Of a DNA stretch of 64,000 nt, positions 15,984-24,967 are shown one piece after another. The stretch comes from Bacteroidales bacterium (GTDB taxonomy: Bacteria; Bacteroidota; Bacteroidia; Bacteroidales; Prolixibacteraceae). The notes beneath the pieces are model-generated. The model did not search any database. It worked only from the letters and a program-made list of their open reading frames with translations, and was not told where the DNA came from. Made by a program: the position numbers and the translations under genes. The DNA lies in assembly GCA_012729335.1 (NCBI GenBank), contig JAAYDJ010000010.1, positions 45,976 through 109,975 of the forward strand. The letters are read 5' to 3'. Each line of letters starts with the position of its first letter. Position 1 is the first letter of the stretch.

Positions 15984-18374
15984 GTGAATGAACTGAAAAA
16001 GGTCAAAGAGACGCCACGCAAGGAATCCCCCCCGGTACGCAGGAGGGGTGGTTTTCGTTGGGGACTCTTTTTGCTGAAGGTCTCTCTGGCCGGGGCCATT
16101 CTGTTGTTCCTCCTGTTTTTTTCAGTCTATCTGGGGTTCCTGGGGAAAGTTCCTTCCAGGGAAGAGCTGGTCAGGGTCAAGACCCCCCTGGCCAGTGAAG
16201 TCTTTTCAGCCGACGGGAAGCTTCTTGGGCGCTACTATACCGAGAACCGGAGTTATGTCTCCTACCAGGAGATCTCCCCCCACATCATCCATGCCCTGGT
16301 GGCCACCGAGGATGCCCGTTTTTTCAAGCACCGCGGCATCGATGAGATCGCTCTGCTGCGGGTGTTGTTCAAGACCATTCTTCAGTCGGACCGCAGTTCA
16401 GGCGGTGGAAGCACCCTCAGCCAGCAGATCGCCAAGAACCTCTTTCCGCGTGAAAACCTGGGCCTGCTCTCCCTTCCTGTGAATAAAATCAGGGAGGCCA
16501 TCATCGCCTACCGTCTGGAAAGGATTTATACCAAGGAGGAGATTCTCGCCCTTTATCTGAATACCGTGCCGTTTGGGGAGAACATGTTCGGGATTGAAGT
16601 GGCTGCGGAACGTTTTTTCAGCAAGAGTCCTGCGGAGATCACCATTCCGGAAGCCGCGGTTTTGGTGGGGATCCTGAAAGCCAACAACCTCTTTAATCCG
16701 CGTCTTCATCCCGACCGGTCGGTGGAACGGCGCAACCGGGTGATCGACCAGATGGTCAGGGAGAAGTTTCTGGAGGCTGAACAGGGGGAGAAATACAAGG
16801 CGGAACCACTGAATCTGCGATACAGCCTCATTACTTACAACCAGGGTCCGGCGCCATATTTCCTGGAATACATCCGCCCGGAGCTGACCGGCTGGTGTCT
16901 CAGCCATACCAAGGCCAACGGGGAACCCTACAACCTCTATACCGACGGCTTGAAGATATATACCACCCTGGACTATCAGCTTCAGCGGTATGCACGCCAG
17001 GCGGTCAGTGAACAGATGTTGCAGCTGCAGGCACTATTCGATACGCACTGGAAGGGGAGGGATCCCTGGGGGAAAGAGGTGTCGGTGTTGGAGCGGGCGG
17101 TGAAGCGCACAGACCGTTATCGCCGGGGAAGGGCTGCAGGCAGGAGCCATCAGCAGATCATGGAGGAGTTTACGACGCCCATTGAGACTACCCTTTTCAC
17201 CTGGAATGGTTTGAAGGCGGTGAAGACCACCCCCCTGGATTCGGTGAAGCACTACCTGTCGATGCTCAGTGCGGGGTTGGTGGTGATGGACAATCAGAGC
17301 GGGGCCATCAAGGCCTGGGTAGGGGGCAATGATTTCCGGTTTTTTAAATATGACCAGTGTCTGGCCTCACGGCAGGTGGGGTCTACTTTCAAGCCGGTGG
17401 TATACCTGGCAGCCCTGGAAGAAGGATTGGACCCCGCCGATTATTATTCGGCGGAGACCCAGACCTACGAGGAGTATGATGGCTGGACCCCCGGCAATGC
17501 CAGTAACCGTTACGCGGGCTATTATACCATGAAGGAGGCCCTGGCCAAATCGATCAATACGGTGACGGTGGATATCATGATGCAGACCGGGGTGGATGAG
17601 GTAGTCAGGACGGCCCGTGACCTGGGAATCAGGGGTGAATTGCCGGAGGTGCCCTCGCTGGCCCTGGGATCGGCTTCCCTGCCTCTGCTGGAAATGGTGG
17701 CGGCATATGCCACCCTGGCCAACGAGGGGAAACCCGTAAAGCCGTATGCCCTTATTTCGATTGAAGACAGCCGGGGGAATCAGCTGGATCTCTTCGAGAT
17801 GCCTGCTCCCGGAAAGGGAAAGGTGGACCCTGAGAACTGCCGGATTCTGACCGAGATGCTGCGTGCGGCCGTGGATGCCGGCACTGGTCATGACATCAGG
17901 ACCCGATTCGGGGTTCCCGGGCCTTTCGCCGGCAAAACGGGGACCACCCAGGAGAACGCCGACGGCTGGTTTATCGGGTATACCCCCACACTGACCGCAG
18001 GCTGCCGCGTGGGAGCCGATGACCCCGCCGTTCATTTCCGAACCATGACCTATGGACAGGGCGCCTTTTCGGCCCTCCCCGTGGTGGGGCGTTTCTTCAG
18101 CCAGACCTTCGGCGACAACCGGTTCAGGAAACTGGCCGAAGCCCGCTTCGCCCCTCCCGACTCCCTGACCCTGGCCGAAATGAATGCGGTGCCCGGTCAC
18201 GTGGAGGAAATCGAGGAGGATTTCGGCTTTTTCGACCTTTTCCGCAAAAAAGAGGAGAGAGGCTCCCGGGGAGGCGAAGCTGGAGACCCTGACTCCCAGC
18301 CCGGGAAAAAAGAGGGGGAACGGGAACCCGCATGGGAAATTATCAGGAAGATCTTCAAAAAGAAAGAAAACTGA
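15984..18374 (+). CDS. penicillin-binding protein 1A-type peptidoglycan synthase
   Basis: This is a bifunctional class A PBP that polymerises glycan strands and cross-links peptides. The 796-residue product has one membrane segment (about 28-52). The GT51 glycosyltransferase domain shows ATEDARFFKHRGID (about 109) and GGGSTLSQQIAKNLF (about 139). The transpeptidase domain has STFKPV (SxxK; Ser near 467), SIN and KTGTTQ (near 651). The tail is rich in charged residues. The start is GTG at 15984, 18 nt after rnfA; no in-frame ATG gives a better start. The proximity to the Rnf operon is probably incidental. Confidence 0.94.
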   Translation: MNELKKVKETPRKESPPVRRRGGFRWGLFLLKVSLAGAILLFLLFFSVYLGFLGKVPSREELVRVKTPLASEVFSADGKLLGRYYTENRSYVSYQEISPHIIHALVATEDARFFKHRGIDEIALLRVLFKTILQSDRSSGGGSTLSQQIAKNLFPRENLGLLSLPVNKIREAIIAYRLERIYTKEEILALYLNTVPFGENMFGIEVAAERFFSKSPAEITIPEAAVLVGILKANNLFNPRLHPDRSVERRNRVIDQMVREKFLEAEQGEKYKAEPLNLRYSLITYNQGPAPYFLEYIRPELTGWCLSHTKANGEPYNLYTDGLKIYTTLDYQLQRYARQAVSEQMLQLQALFDTHWKGRDPWGKEVSVLERAVKRTDRYRRGRAAGRSHQQIMEEFTTPIETTLFTWNGLKAVKTTPLDSVKHYLSMLSAGLVVMDNQSGAIKAWVGGNDFRFFKYDQCLASRQVGSTFKPVVYLAALEEGLDPADYYSAETQTYEEYDGWTPGNASNRYAGYYTMKEALAKSINTVTVDIMMQTGVDEVVRTARDLGIRGELPEVPSLALGSASLPLLEMVAAYATLANEGKPVKPYALISIEDSRGNQLDLFEMPAPGKGKVDPENCRILTEMLRAAVDAGTGHDIRTRFGVPGPFAGKTGTTQENADGWFIGYTPTLTAGCRVGADDPAVHFRTMTYGQGAFSALPVVGRFFSQTFGDNRFRKLAEARFAPPDSLTLAEMNAVPGHVEEIEEDFGFFDLFRKKEERGSRGGEAGDPDSQPGKKEGEREPAWEIIRKIFKKKEN

Positions 18375-18411
18375 GTTTGCGGCAACGCCAAAATATGGCT
18401 ACTTTCGGGGA

Positions 18412-20217
18412 ATGTTTCAGAAAGGGATAGCGTCGGCCGGAAGGAGAGCGGAGAGCTGGTTCAACAAACTCATGAACTGGCGTACCGCCCACATCAGTGA
18501 ACGCAATTTCATTTACATGCTCAGCCTTCTGGTGGGGCTGGCCAGCGGAGTCGCCGCTCTGATCCTGAAGAAGCTGATCCACCTGGTGGAACTGCTGCTG
18601 ACCAACATCTTTCCTGTCGATACCTACAACCTCCTGTTCCTGGCTTTTCCGCTGCTGGGGATCACCATTACCTATCTGTTTGTGAAGTATATCGTCAAGG
18701 CGGACATCAATCATGGGGTGTCGAAGATATTATGGTCCATATCAAAGAAGAGCGGACGCATCAAGCGGCACAATACCTGGAGTTCGATGGTGGCCAGCAG
18801 CATGACCATAGGCCTGGGGGGGTCGGTGGGCGCCGAGGCGCCCATTGTTCTGACGGGTGCGGCCATTGGCTCGAACCTGGCCAGGCTTTTCCGCATGAAT
18901 TACAAGTATGTGATCCTGATGATCGGATGCGGGGCCGCAGGTTCCATCGCCGGCATCTTTAAGGCCCCCATTGCAGGATTGGTCTTTACCCTGGAGGTGC
19001 TCATGCTGGACCTGACCATGGCTTACCTGGTGCCGCTGCTCATTGCCTCGGTGACGGCAGCTTCGCTCTCCCATATCTTCATGGGAAGCGCCATGGTCCT
19101 TCAGTTTGACCTCGTCAACGCTTTCTCTGTGAATAACATAGGTTATTACATCCTGCTGGGGATTCTGGCCGGACTGGTCTCTTTTTACCTGATCAGGTCG
19201 GTGATGTGGCAGGAAAAACAGTACCGGAAAATTGAGCATCCCGTGGTGCGGCTGGTTGCAGGCGGGCTGTTCCTGAGCCTGCTGGTTTTCCTGTTTCCTC
19301 CGTTATGGGGGGAGGGGTATACGAGCATAACCCGCATATTCAGCGGACAGGGGGTGGAGATCCTCAATAATTCAATTTTCTTCGGGTGGCGGGAGGATCC
19401 CCGGTTGCTGCTGCTGTTCATTGTGGTGATCCTGCTGTTCAAGGTGGTGGCCACGGCGGCGACCACGGGAGGCGGCGGCATCGGTGGCATCTTCGCTCCT
19501 ACTCTGTTCATGGGGGCCCTCACCGGTTATGGGCTGGCCCTGGCCCTGAATACCTTCCTGGGCCTTGACCTGCCGGAAGAAAACTTCGCCCTGGCCGGGA
19601 TGGCAGGGCTCATGGCCGGGGTCATGCATGCCCCCCTTACGGCCATCTTCCTCACCGCCGAGGTGACCGGCGGTTACGGTCTCTTCATCCCCCTGATGAT
19701 CGCCTCCACCGTCTCCTACCTGACCATCATGCGCTTCGAACCCCATTCCATCTATGCCAAACGGCTGGCCGAAAAAGGACAGCTGATCACCCACCACAAG
19801 GATAAGGCCGCCCTGCTGCTGATGAACACCCGTGACCTGGTGGAAACCGATTTCGAAATCCTACGGCCTGAGGCTACCCTCCGCGATCTGGTGCAGGCCA
19901 TTTCCCGCTCCGACAGGAACCTCTTTCCCGTGGTCGACGAAAACGGCATGATGAAAGGTATGGTCAAGCTGAGTGAAACCCGTTCCCTGATCTTTCAGAC
20001 CCACCTCTATGATACGGTGAAGATCAGCGAATTGATGTACATGCCCAGGTATTATGTCTCTCCGCGCGACAGCATGGAGGATGTGGTCAGGATTTTCGAG
20101 TCGTCACACCGGTATAACCTGGCCGTGATCGATGAAGGGAAGTATGTGGGATTTCTTTCGCGGGCCACGGTCTTTTCCGACTACCGCGATAACATCAGGG
20201 AGTTCTCCAGCGAATAA
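18412..20217 (+). CDS. CLC-type chloride channel/antiporter with C-terminal CBS pair
   Basis: The 601-residue product has the CLC transporter core of 10 or more hydrophobic segments. The glutamate-gate motif appears as GGSVGAEAPIV (about 135-145), and the anion-site motif GGIFAPTLFMG lies near residue 358. Two CBS domains (about 475-600) likely bind nucleotides and regulate gating. The frame remains open upstream into the PBP gene (to 18184), but the hydrophobic core and a sensible ATG (MFQKGIASAG) at 18412 mark the start. Confidence 0.92.
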   Translation: MFQKGIASAGRRAESWFNKLMNWRTAHISERNFIYMLSLLVGLASGVAALILKKLIHLVELLLTNIFPVDTYNLLFLAFPLLGITITYLFVKYIVKADINHGVSKILWSISKKSGRIKRHNTWSSMVASSMTIGLGGSVGAEAPIVLTGAAIGSNLARLFRMNYKYVILMIGCGAAGSIAGIFKAPIAGLVFTLEVLMLDLTMAYLVPLLIASVTAASLSHIFMGSAMVLQFDLVNAFSVNNIGYYILLGILAGLVSFYLIRSVMWQEKQYRKIEHPVVRLVAGGLFLSLLVFLFPPLWGEGYTSITRIFSGQGVEILNNSIFFGWREDPRLLLLFIVVILLFKVVATAATTGGGGIGGIFAPTLFMGALTGYGLALALNTFLGLDLPEENFALAGMAGLMAGVMHAPLTAIFLTAEVTGGYGLFIPLMIASTVSYLTIMRFEPHSIYAKRLAEKGQLITHHKDKAALLLMNTRDLVETDFEILRPEATLRDLVQAISRSDRNLFPVVDENGMMKGMVKLSETRSLIFQTHLYDTVKISELMYMPRYYVSPRDSMEDVVRIFESSHRYNLAVIDEGKYVGFLSRATVFSDYRDNIREFSSE

Positions 20218-20268
20218 TCATCCATTGGGATATGGCCTTTCCTGGCCCTCCCAGGCCGGCAGAGCGTC

Positions 20269-20691
20269 TTAAGAAGGATTCCGGAGCTTCAGGTTCAGGC
20301 CGGTGTGCAGGAAATAGCGGGCGTACCCTGTGGTGAAGAGAAGGGTAAAGATCAGTGCCACCGAGGAGAAGGCCTCTTTTCCGAGCCAGAGGGGAGGCAG
20401 GAGCAAGAGGGCCATCTGGATGCCGGCATAGAGGAAAAACCCCGCAGAGCGTTGATGCCACATCAAAAAGACTCCCGCCAGGGAGAGCAGATTCCCCCCC
20501 GCCAGCAGCAGGAAATAGCGGGATGTAAGAAGCCCGGGCTGGTCCCAGGAGCTGTAGATGTCAATGATCCTGAGGGCTTCATCGCGAAAAAGGAGGACGG
20601 CCACATAAAGCAGAAATCCCGCTCCGCTGCCTGCAAAGGAGAGCAGGCAAAGCGCTTCCAGTCCGGATGGCCTCACTTTTCTGCCTGTCAT
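20269..20691 (-). CDS. small integral membrane protein of unknown function
   Basis: The 140-residue product has four predicted membrane helices (LCLLSFAGSGAGFLLYVAVLLF; YFLLLAGGNLLSLAGVFLMW; SAGFFLYAGIQMALLLLPPLW; VALIFTLLFTTGYARYFL) joined by short loops. No family is recognised. It is convergent with the CLC gene and divergent from glyA. An in-frame GTG at 20700 is possible, but the ATG at 20691 is preferred. The consistent helix pattern supports a real gene. Confidence 0.65.
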   Translation of the reverse strand: MTGRKVRPSGLEALCLLSFAGSGAGFLLYVAVLLFRDEALRIIDIYSSWDQPGLLTSRYFLLLAGGNLLSLAGVFLMWHQRSAGFFLYAGIQMALLLLPPLWLGKEAFSSVALIFTLLFTTGYARYFLHTGLNLKLRNPS

Positions 20692-20776
20692 AGGTGCCAC
20701 TTTGTGGTGTTCATCATCGGGGATTAAAAATAGGGAATTATGGGGTTTTACGGTTTTTCGCCGAACTAAAAAATAT

Positions 20777-20784
20777 TACATTTG
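20777..20784 (+). promoter_or_regulatory. putative -7 box for glyA
   Basis: TACATTTG matches TAnnTTTG and lies 129 nt before the glyA ATG, implying a long leader. Upstream at the -33 distance there is only a T-rich run (GTTTTT). Confidence 0.5.
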
Positions 20785-20787
20785 GGC

Positions 20788-20846
20788 ACCGGTAAACCGG
20801 TTGAAGCCGGGTGCACCCCATCGTCGGTATGCCGTTGCCCCGGCAT
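20788..20846 (+). promoter_or_regulatory. hairpin-rich leader of glyA, unassigned
   Basis: Just after the predicted transcription start come three successive self-complementary elements: ACCGGT-AA-ACCGGT (20788-20801), GGGTGCACCC (20809-20818) and ATGCCG-TTGCCC-CGGCAT (20829-20846). About 67 nt then separate them from the glyA ATG. No known riboswitch consensus (TPP, SAM, cobalamin, glycine) was recognised by eye. It may be a cis-regulatory RNA or a protein target. Confidence 0.4.
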
Positions 20847-20913
20847 GAACTCCCGTAATCTGGAAATCAGGCACACCGGAGCATGAAGCAGTGTAATACA
20901 AAATTAAGAAGAT

Positions 20914-22194
20914 ATGAGACGAGATCAGGTTGTTTTTGACATCATCAGCAAGGAGCGTCACCGGCAGTTGAGCGGAATTGAGCTGATCGCTTCCGAGAAT
21001 TTTGTGAGTGATCAGGTATTGGAGGCGATGGGGTCGGTGATGACCAACAAGTATGCCGAGGGGTATCCCGGGAAGCGTTATTACGGGGGTTGTCAGTTTG
21101 TGGATATGACGGAGCAGCTGGCCATTGACCGGATCAGGTCGCTTTTCGGGGCCGAATGGGCCAACGTGCAGCCCCATTCGGGGGCGCAGGCCAACCAGGC
21201 GGTGCTGAGTGTGGTTTTGCAGCCGGGGGATACCTTTCTGGGGCTGAACCTGGCACATGGCGGTCATCTTTCGCACGGGTCTCCTGTAAATTCTTCGGGG
21301 ATTCTTTATCGTCCTGTGGCCTACCATGTGAAGGAGGAAACCGGGTTGGTGGATTATGACATGATGGAGGAGCTTGCCCTGAAGGAGAAGCCGAAGCTGA
21401 TCATCGGCGGGGCATCGGCTTACAGCCGCGACTGGGATTATGCCCGTATGCGGGCCATTGCCGACCGGGTGGGGGCGATCCTGATGATTGACATGGCCCA
21501 TCCGGCGGGACTGATTGCGGCCGGTTTGCTGAACAACCCGCTGGAGTATGCCCATGTGGTGACTTCCACGACCCATAAAACCCTGCGCGGGCCCCGCGGA
21601 GGAATTATCCTGATCGGCAGGGATTTTGAAAATCCCTGGGGCATCACCACCAAAAAAGGGGAAACCAGAACAATGTCCTCGTTGCTCGATTCGGCTGTTT
21701 TCCCCGGCCAGCAGGGCGGGCCTCTGGAACATGTAATTGCGGCCAAGGCCGTGGCTTTCGGGGAAGCCCTGGATCCCTCCTTCGGAGCGTACCAGTCCCG
21801 GGTCAGGAAAAATGCCGCCATTCTGGCGCAGGCCTTTACCGATATGGGTTATAAGGTGGTTTCCGGAGGAACCGAAAACCATTCGATGCTCATCGACCTC
21901 CGTACAAAGTATCCCGAAATCAATGGGAAGCAGGCCGAGGCTATCCTGGGGGTGGCCGACATCACCATCAATAAAAACATGGTGCCTTTTGACAGCCGGT
22001 CGCCATTCCAGACCTCGGGGATCCGCATCGGCACACCGGCCATCACCACCCGCGGGGTTACGGAAGAAGTGATGCCCGTCATCGCCGGCATGATAGACGA
22101 TGTCATTGCCCACGCCGGTGATGAGACTTATGCCGGAAAGGTCAGGGAGAAAGTGAATCTGCTCATGAAGGATTATCCGCTCTTTGCCTGGTAG
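20914..22194 (+). CDS. glyA: serine hydroxymethyltransferase
   Basis: This PLP enzyme interconverts serine and glycine and loads one-carbon units on tetrahydrofolate. The 426-residue product has [19 protein letters not shown] near the N-terminus, [16 protein letters not shown], and the PLP lysine at residue 222 in [12 protein letters not shown]. Length is normal for the family. The gene is monocistronic behind a long structured leader. Its last codons, including the TAG stop, are part of a 14-bp tandem repeat. Confidence 0.97.
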   Translation: MRRDQVVFDIISKERHRQLSGIELIASENFVSDQVLEAMGSVMTNKYAEGYPGKRYYGGCQFVDMTEQLAIDRIRSLFGAEWANVQPHSGAQANQAVLSVVLQPGDTFLGLNLAHGGHLSHGSPVNSSGILYRPVAYHVKEETGLVDYDMMEELALKEKPKLIIGGASAYSRDWDYARMRAIADRVGAILMIDMAHPAGLIAAGLLNNPLEYAHVVTSTTHKTLRGPRGGIILIGRDFENPWGITTKKGETRTMSSLLDSAVFPGQQGGPLEHVIAAKAVAFGEALDPSFGAYQSRVRKNAAILAQAFTDMGYKVVSGGTENHSMLIDLRTKYPEINGKQAEAILGVADITINKNMVPFDSRSPFQTSGIRIGTPAITTRGVTEEVMPVIAGMIDDVIAHAGDETYAGKVREKVNLLMKDYPLFAW

Positions 22195-22270
22195 TCTTAT
22201 CCTGGTAGTCTTATCCTGGTAGCCTTGTCCTGGTAGCCTTGTCCTGGTAGCCTAATGCTGGTAGCCTTTT
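22187..22270. repeat. 14-bp tandem repeat, six units, overlapping the glyA stop codon
   Basis: Six 14-bp units based on CCTGGTAGTCTTAT, with CCTGGTAGCCTTGT variants. Units 1-2 are identical, as are units 3-4; units 5-6 are diverged. The first unit contains the Trp codon and TAG stop of glyA. Confidence 0.9.
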
Positions 22271-22383
22271 CCCGGAAACCGGTGATCGATTCAAGATGGG
22301 TTATCGGATGAAAATTCTAAACTATAGACAATAGTTAGCAGATATCAAATCTGCCTTCATCCTGATATCCTGATTTTCTAATA

Positions 22384-22431
22384 TTCTGACCTTCTGACCT
22401 TCTGGTCTTCTGGTCTTCTGACCTTCTGATC
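22384..22431. repeat. 8-bp tandem repeat, six units
   Basis: Six 8-bp units of form TTCTGRYC (TTCTGACC, TTCTGGTC, TTCTGATC) follow a related region (about 22355-22383) with CCTGATATCCTGATTTTC. It lies between the glyA and HAD gene ends, which converge. Confidence 0.85.
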
Positions 22432-22452
22432 TTCCGGCATAAGTTGTCTGGA

Positions 22453-23058
22453 TCAGGAGAGGGCCCACGCGCCGTAGTTGATATAGGGGCGCACGTCAGT
22501 GACGATCATCCCGGCGGAGCGGGCTGCTTCCATGCCGAGGATGCCGTCTTCGAAAACCTGGCAGCCGGAGGGGTCCACGCCCATGAGGCGCGCGCATTCC
22601 AGGAAGGTGTCGGGATGGGGTTTGTGCCGGGTCACATCATCGGCGGTGACGATGATATCGAAATAGGGGGTGAGTCCCAGTTCGCTCAGCTGGAGGGCAG
22701 CGCTGCGGCGGCTGGCGCCGGTGCCTACCGACATGGGCAGGCGGCCATGCCATGCTCTGACAATTTCCACCACCAGCTCTACCGGCCTGACCAAATGAAC
22801 CGCCTCCCAGAAAGCTTCCTGCTTCATCCGGACCAGCTCGCCAGGGGACAACCGCAATCCGTTTTCCTCGATGATCCTTTGGGCAAAGGCAATGGTGGGC
22901 ATCCCCGTCATTTCATGGACCAGCCGCTCGTCAAACACAAAGCCGATCGAGCTGCCTATCTTGTTCCAGGTCGCCATATGTACCGGCAGGGAGTCGGAAA
23001 GGGTGCCGTCGAGATCAAAGATCAATGCTTTGGCTTTCGGATCTACTTGTAACCCCAT
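22453..23058 (-). CDS. HAD-superfamily (beta-phosphoglucomutase-like) phosphatase
   Basis: The 201-residue product has HAD motif I in LIFDLDGTLSDS (Asp15 and Asp17), a helical cap, motif II around MSVGTGASR, motif III Lys in DVTRHKPHPDTFLECA, and motif IV QVFEDGILGMEAARSAGM. This is the subfamily IA pattern shared by beta-phosphoglucomutases and sugar-phosphate phosphatases. The substrate cannot be told from sequence. It is a single gene, and a -7 box lies just upstream on its strand. Confidence 0.9.
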   Translation of the reverse strand: MGLQVDPKAKALIFDLDGTLSDSLPVHMATWNKIGSSIGFVFDERLVHEMTGMPTIAFAQRIIEENGLRLSPGELVRMKQEAFWEAVHLVRPVELVVEIVRAWHGRLPMSVGTGASRRSAALQLSELGLTPYFDIIVTADDVTRHKPHPDTFLECARLMGVDPSGCQVFEDGILGMEAARSAGMIVTDVRPYINYGAWALS

Positions 23059-23074
23059 ATGCTCAATTTTGGGG

Positions 23075-23082
23075 CAAAATTA
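23075..23082 (-). promoter_or_regulatory. putative -7 box for the HAD gene
   Basis: On the minus strand TAATTTTG matches TAnnTTTG, 16 nt before the HAD ATG. Confidence 0.45.
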
Positions 23083-23145
23083 AGCCATTCCCCGGATACC
23101 GGGGCATCGTGAATGTCAAATGATTATTAAATCTTCACTTAAACT

Positions 23146-24873
23146 TCAGAGAATGATTATTTTATGTGATTCAGTGGCTTTCTCATCACGGATCACAACC
23201 AGGTAAATGCCTCCTGGGAGGTGGCTGACATCGAGGGGGCTGTTATCTCCCCCGATTTCCCGGCTGAGGAGTATCACGCCCCCGGGGGTGAGGATGTCGA
23301 CCCGGGCTTTAAGCCCTGCCGGGCCGATGAAAAGCCTCTCGCTGGCCGGATTGGGGTAGGTCCTGAAGGCAGGGGCAGGGAGGACCGCAGCCGCCGTGAT
23401 CACATTGACCTCCTCGATTTTCACAGAGGTCACGGAAATGCCGGCGGTGTTTTTGCCCAGGTCGAAGACCATACGTGCGGTGAGGTCGTTTTCACCGCCC
23501 ATGGTGAAGGTGAAAAGGTAGTTTTCTTCACCCGTGGTGAAGGTAAAGGTATGGTAGCCGCTGTAGGCGCTCCAGTCGCCTCCTGATTTGCCGATATAAA
23601 GGGTGGCGGGGCGGGAGGCGGTGGCGGAGATCCTGGCTGTCACCTGGTATTTTTTCCCCTTGACCAGCCGGATGTTTCCACGGGTGAGCTGGGCGTGCCA
23701 CCCTTCGGTGCCTCCCTGGGTGAGGGTTACGGTGAGCCTTCCTCCGCTGCGGGAGAGGCTGCCGGCGGCTCCCCCCTGTGTAGAGAGGCTCCAGCCGTCA
23801 TTTGAAGTGGAAAAATTGCTGGTGTAAAGGGGTGTGACCTGCACGGGAGTAGGGGCAGGCATAGGGTTGTGTTGCAAGGCGTTGACCAGCGGGGCGGAGA
23901 GCTGTCGTGTGGAGGGGTTATAAATGCCGAAGCCGGCACTGAACTCCCAGTAGGCCCAGCTGAATCCCTGTTCTTCGAACCAGCGCGCCAGGAAGGTGGT
24001 CCACCGTACCCGTGAGGCCATGTCGGCTTTGGAATAGGCCCCGAATTCCCCGATATGAAGGGGAATGTGGTGTGTTTCGGAGAACACCCTGGCTGCACGG
24101 AATTCACTCCGTACGGTTTCCCTTTCCGCTTCCGTATCCTGCCAGAGGGTGCCCAGCCAGGCGGAGGAGCCTTCCGACCAGTCGGCCCCCTGGTGCGTAA
24201 ACTGGAAGGGATTGTAATAGTGCAGAGTGAGTAATATCCTTTCATCGGGGGGGAGCTGGAGGGCACTGAGTCCTCCGAGGCCGCCCCATTCGGCAGTGCC
24301 CATCAGAACGAAGCGGTGGGGATTGGTTTCCCTGATTTTTGCCAGGGCTTCGGCAAAGAAGAGGTTCCATTTTTCGGGGGTAAGGGCGTCATGGGGTTCG
24401 TTGAGGACCTCGAAAAGGAGGCTGTCGGGGTAATCACGGAAGGTGCGGGCAATTTGGTCCCATTGGGACAGAAAGCGGGCTTTCTGCCCTTCCGGGTCCT
24501 TAAAGAGGGCGTCATGGTGATGCATGTTGATGATGGCGTGGAGCTTGTATTTCAGGGCGGTGTCGACGACCTGCCTGATCCGGGCCAGAAAGGAGGCCTG
24601 GATGGTATAGGGGGGTGTGGCACTGCTGCGGGCGGCCGTTTCCCACCGGATAGGAATGCGCACATGGCGGAATCCCTGTTCCGCCATGATCCTGAAATAT
24701 TCGGGTTTCCAGGGATTCCCCCATTCCGTTTCTGTTGGGGCCTCGAAGGCGTTGCCCATATTGATGCCCCGGCCCAGCCGCGTGTTCAGCTCAAAGGCGG
24801 CTTCCCGCTGCTGGCCGCTCAGGCCCTGCCCTGCCCACACCATGAAAAGGATCAGAAGGAACTTTGGTCTCAT
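23146..24873 (-). CDS. secreted GH5 glycoside hydrolase with carbohydrate-binding region and T9SS sorting domain
   Basis: The product (575 residues from this start) has a signal peptide (RPKFLLILFMVWAGQGLSG). A GH5 (beta/alpha)8 domain (about 20-335) has GRGINMGNAFE, the acid/base Glu in LLFEVLNEPHD and the nucleophile Glu in PLHIGEFGAY. A beta-sandwich region (about 350-490) resembles a carbohydrate-binding or CBM_4_9-type module. The last 80 residues form a T9SS sorting domain (FRTYPNPASERLFI). It is likely an exported endo-glucanase, mannanase or xyloglucanase. Two more in-frame ATGs at 24897 and 24921 lie in a 24-bp tandem repeat, so the true start is uncertain. The gamma-glutamyltransferase gene lies upstream on the same strand. 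Confidence 0.9.
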   Translation of the reverse strand: MRPKFLLILFMVWAGQGLSGQQREAAFELNTRLGRGINMGNAFEAPTETEWGNPWKPEYFRIMAEQGFRHVRIPIRWETAARSSATPPYTIQASFLARIRQVVDTALKYKLHAIINMHHHDALFKDPEGQKARFLSQWDQIARTFRDYPDSLLFEVLNEPHDALTPEKWNLFFAEALAKIRETNPHRFVLMGTAEWGGLGGLSALQLPPDERILLTLHYYNPFQFTHQGADWSEGSSAWLGTLWQDTEAERETVRSEFRAARVFSETHHIPLHIGEFGAYSKADMASRVRWTTFLARWFEEQGFSWAYWEFSAGFGIYNPSTRQLSAPLVNALQHNPMPAPTPVQVTPLYTSNFSTSNDGWSLSTQGGAAGSLSRSGGRLTVTLTQGGTEGWHAQLTRGNIRLVKGKKYQVTARISATASRPATLYIGKSGGDWSAYSGYHTFTFTTGEENYLFTFTMGGENDLTARMVFDLGKNTAGISVTSVKIEEVNVITAAAVLPAPAFRTYPNPASERLFIGPAGLKARVDILTPGGVILLSREIGGDNSPLDVSHLPGGIYLVVIRDEKATESHKIIIL

Positions 24874-24945
24874 AAACGTATCAACGGTTTGTCTCATAAA
24901 CGAATCAATGGTTTGTCTCATAAACGAATCAACGGTTTGTCTTTT
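24874..24945. repeat. 24-bp tandem repeat, three units, at the start of the GH5 gene
   Basis: Three 24-bp units directly abut the ATG at 24873. On the minus strand, two units begin with ATG and encode MRQT(I/V)D(S/T)F in frame with the GH5 protein. The outermost unit has AAAAGA in place of ATGAGA and so lacks a start codon. Confidence 0.9.
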
Positions 24946-24967
24946 AATATTCAGAAGGTGTTATGGG

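Noticed and set aside
18184..18411. Longer start for the CLC channel inside the penicillin-binding protein gene
   Set aside because: The extension overlaps the PBP reading frame and is not hydrophobic or CLC-like; the ATG at 18412 starts just before the channel sequence.
20788..20846. glyA leader considered as a TPP, SAM, cobalamin or glycine riboswitch
   Set aside because: None of the conserved core sequences of those classes is present by eye; kept only as an unassigned structured leader.
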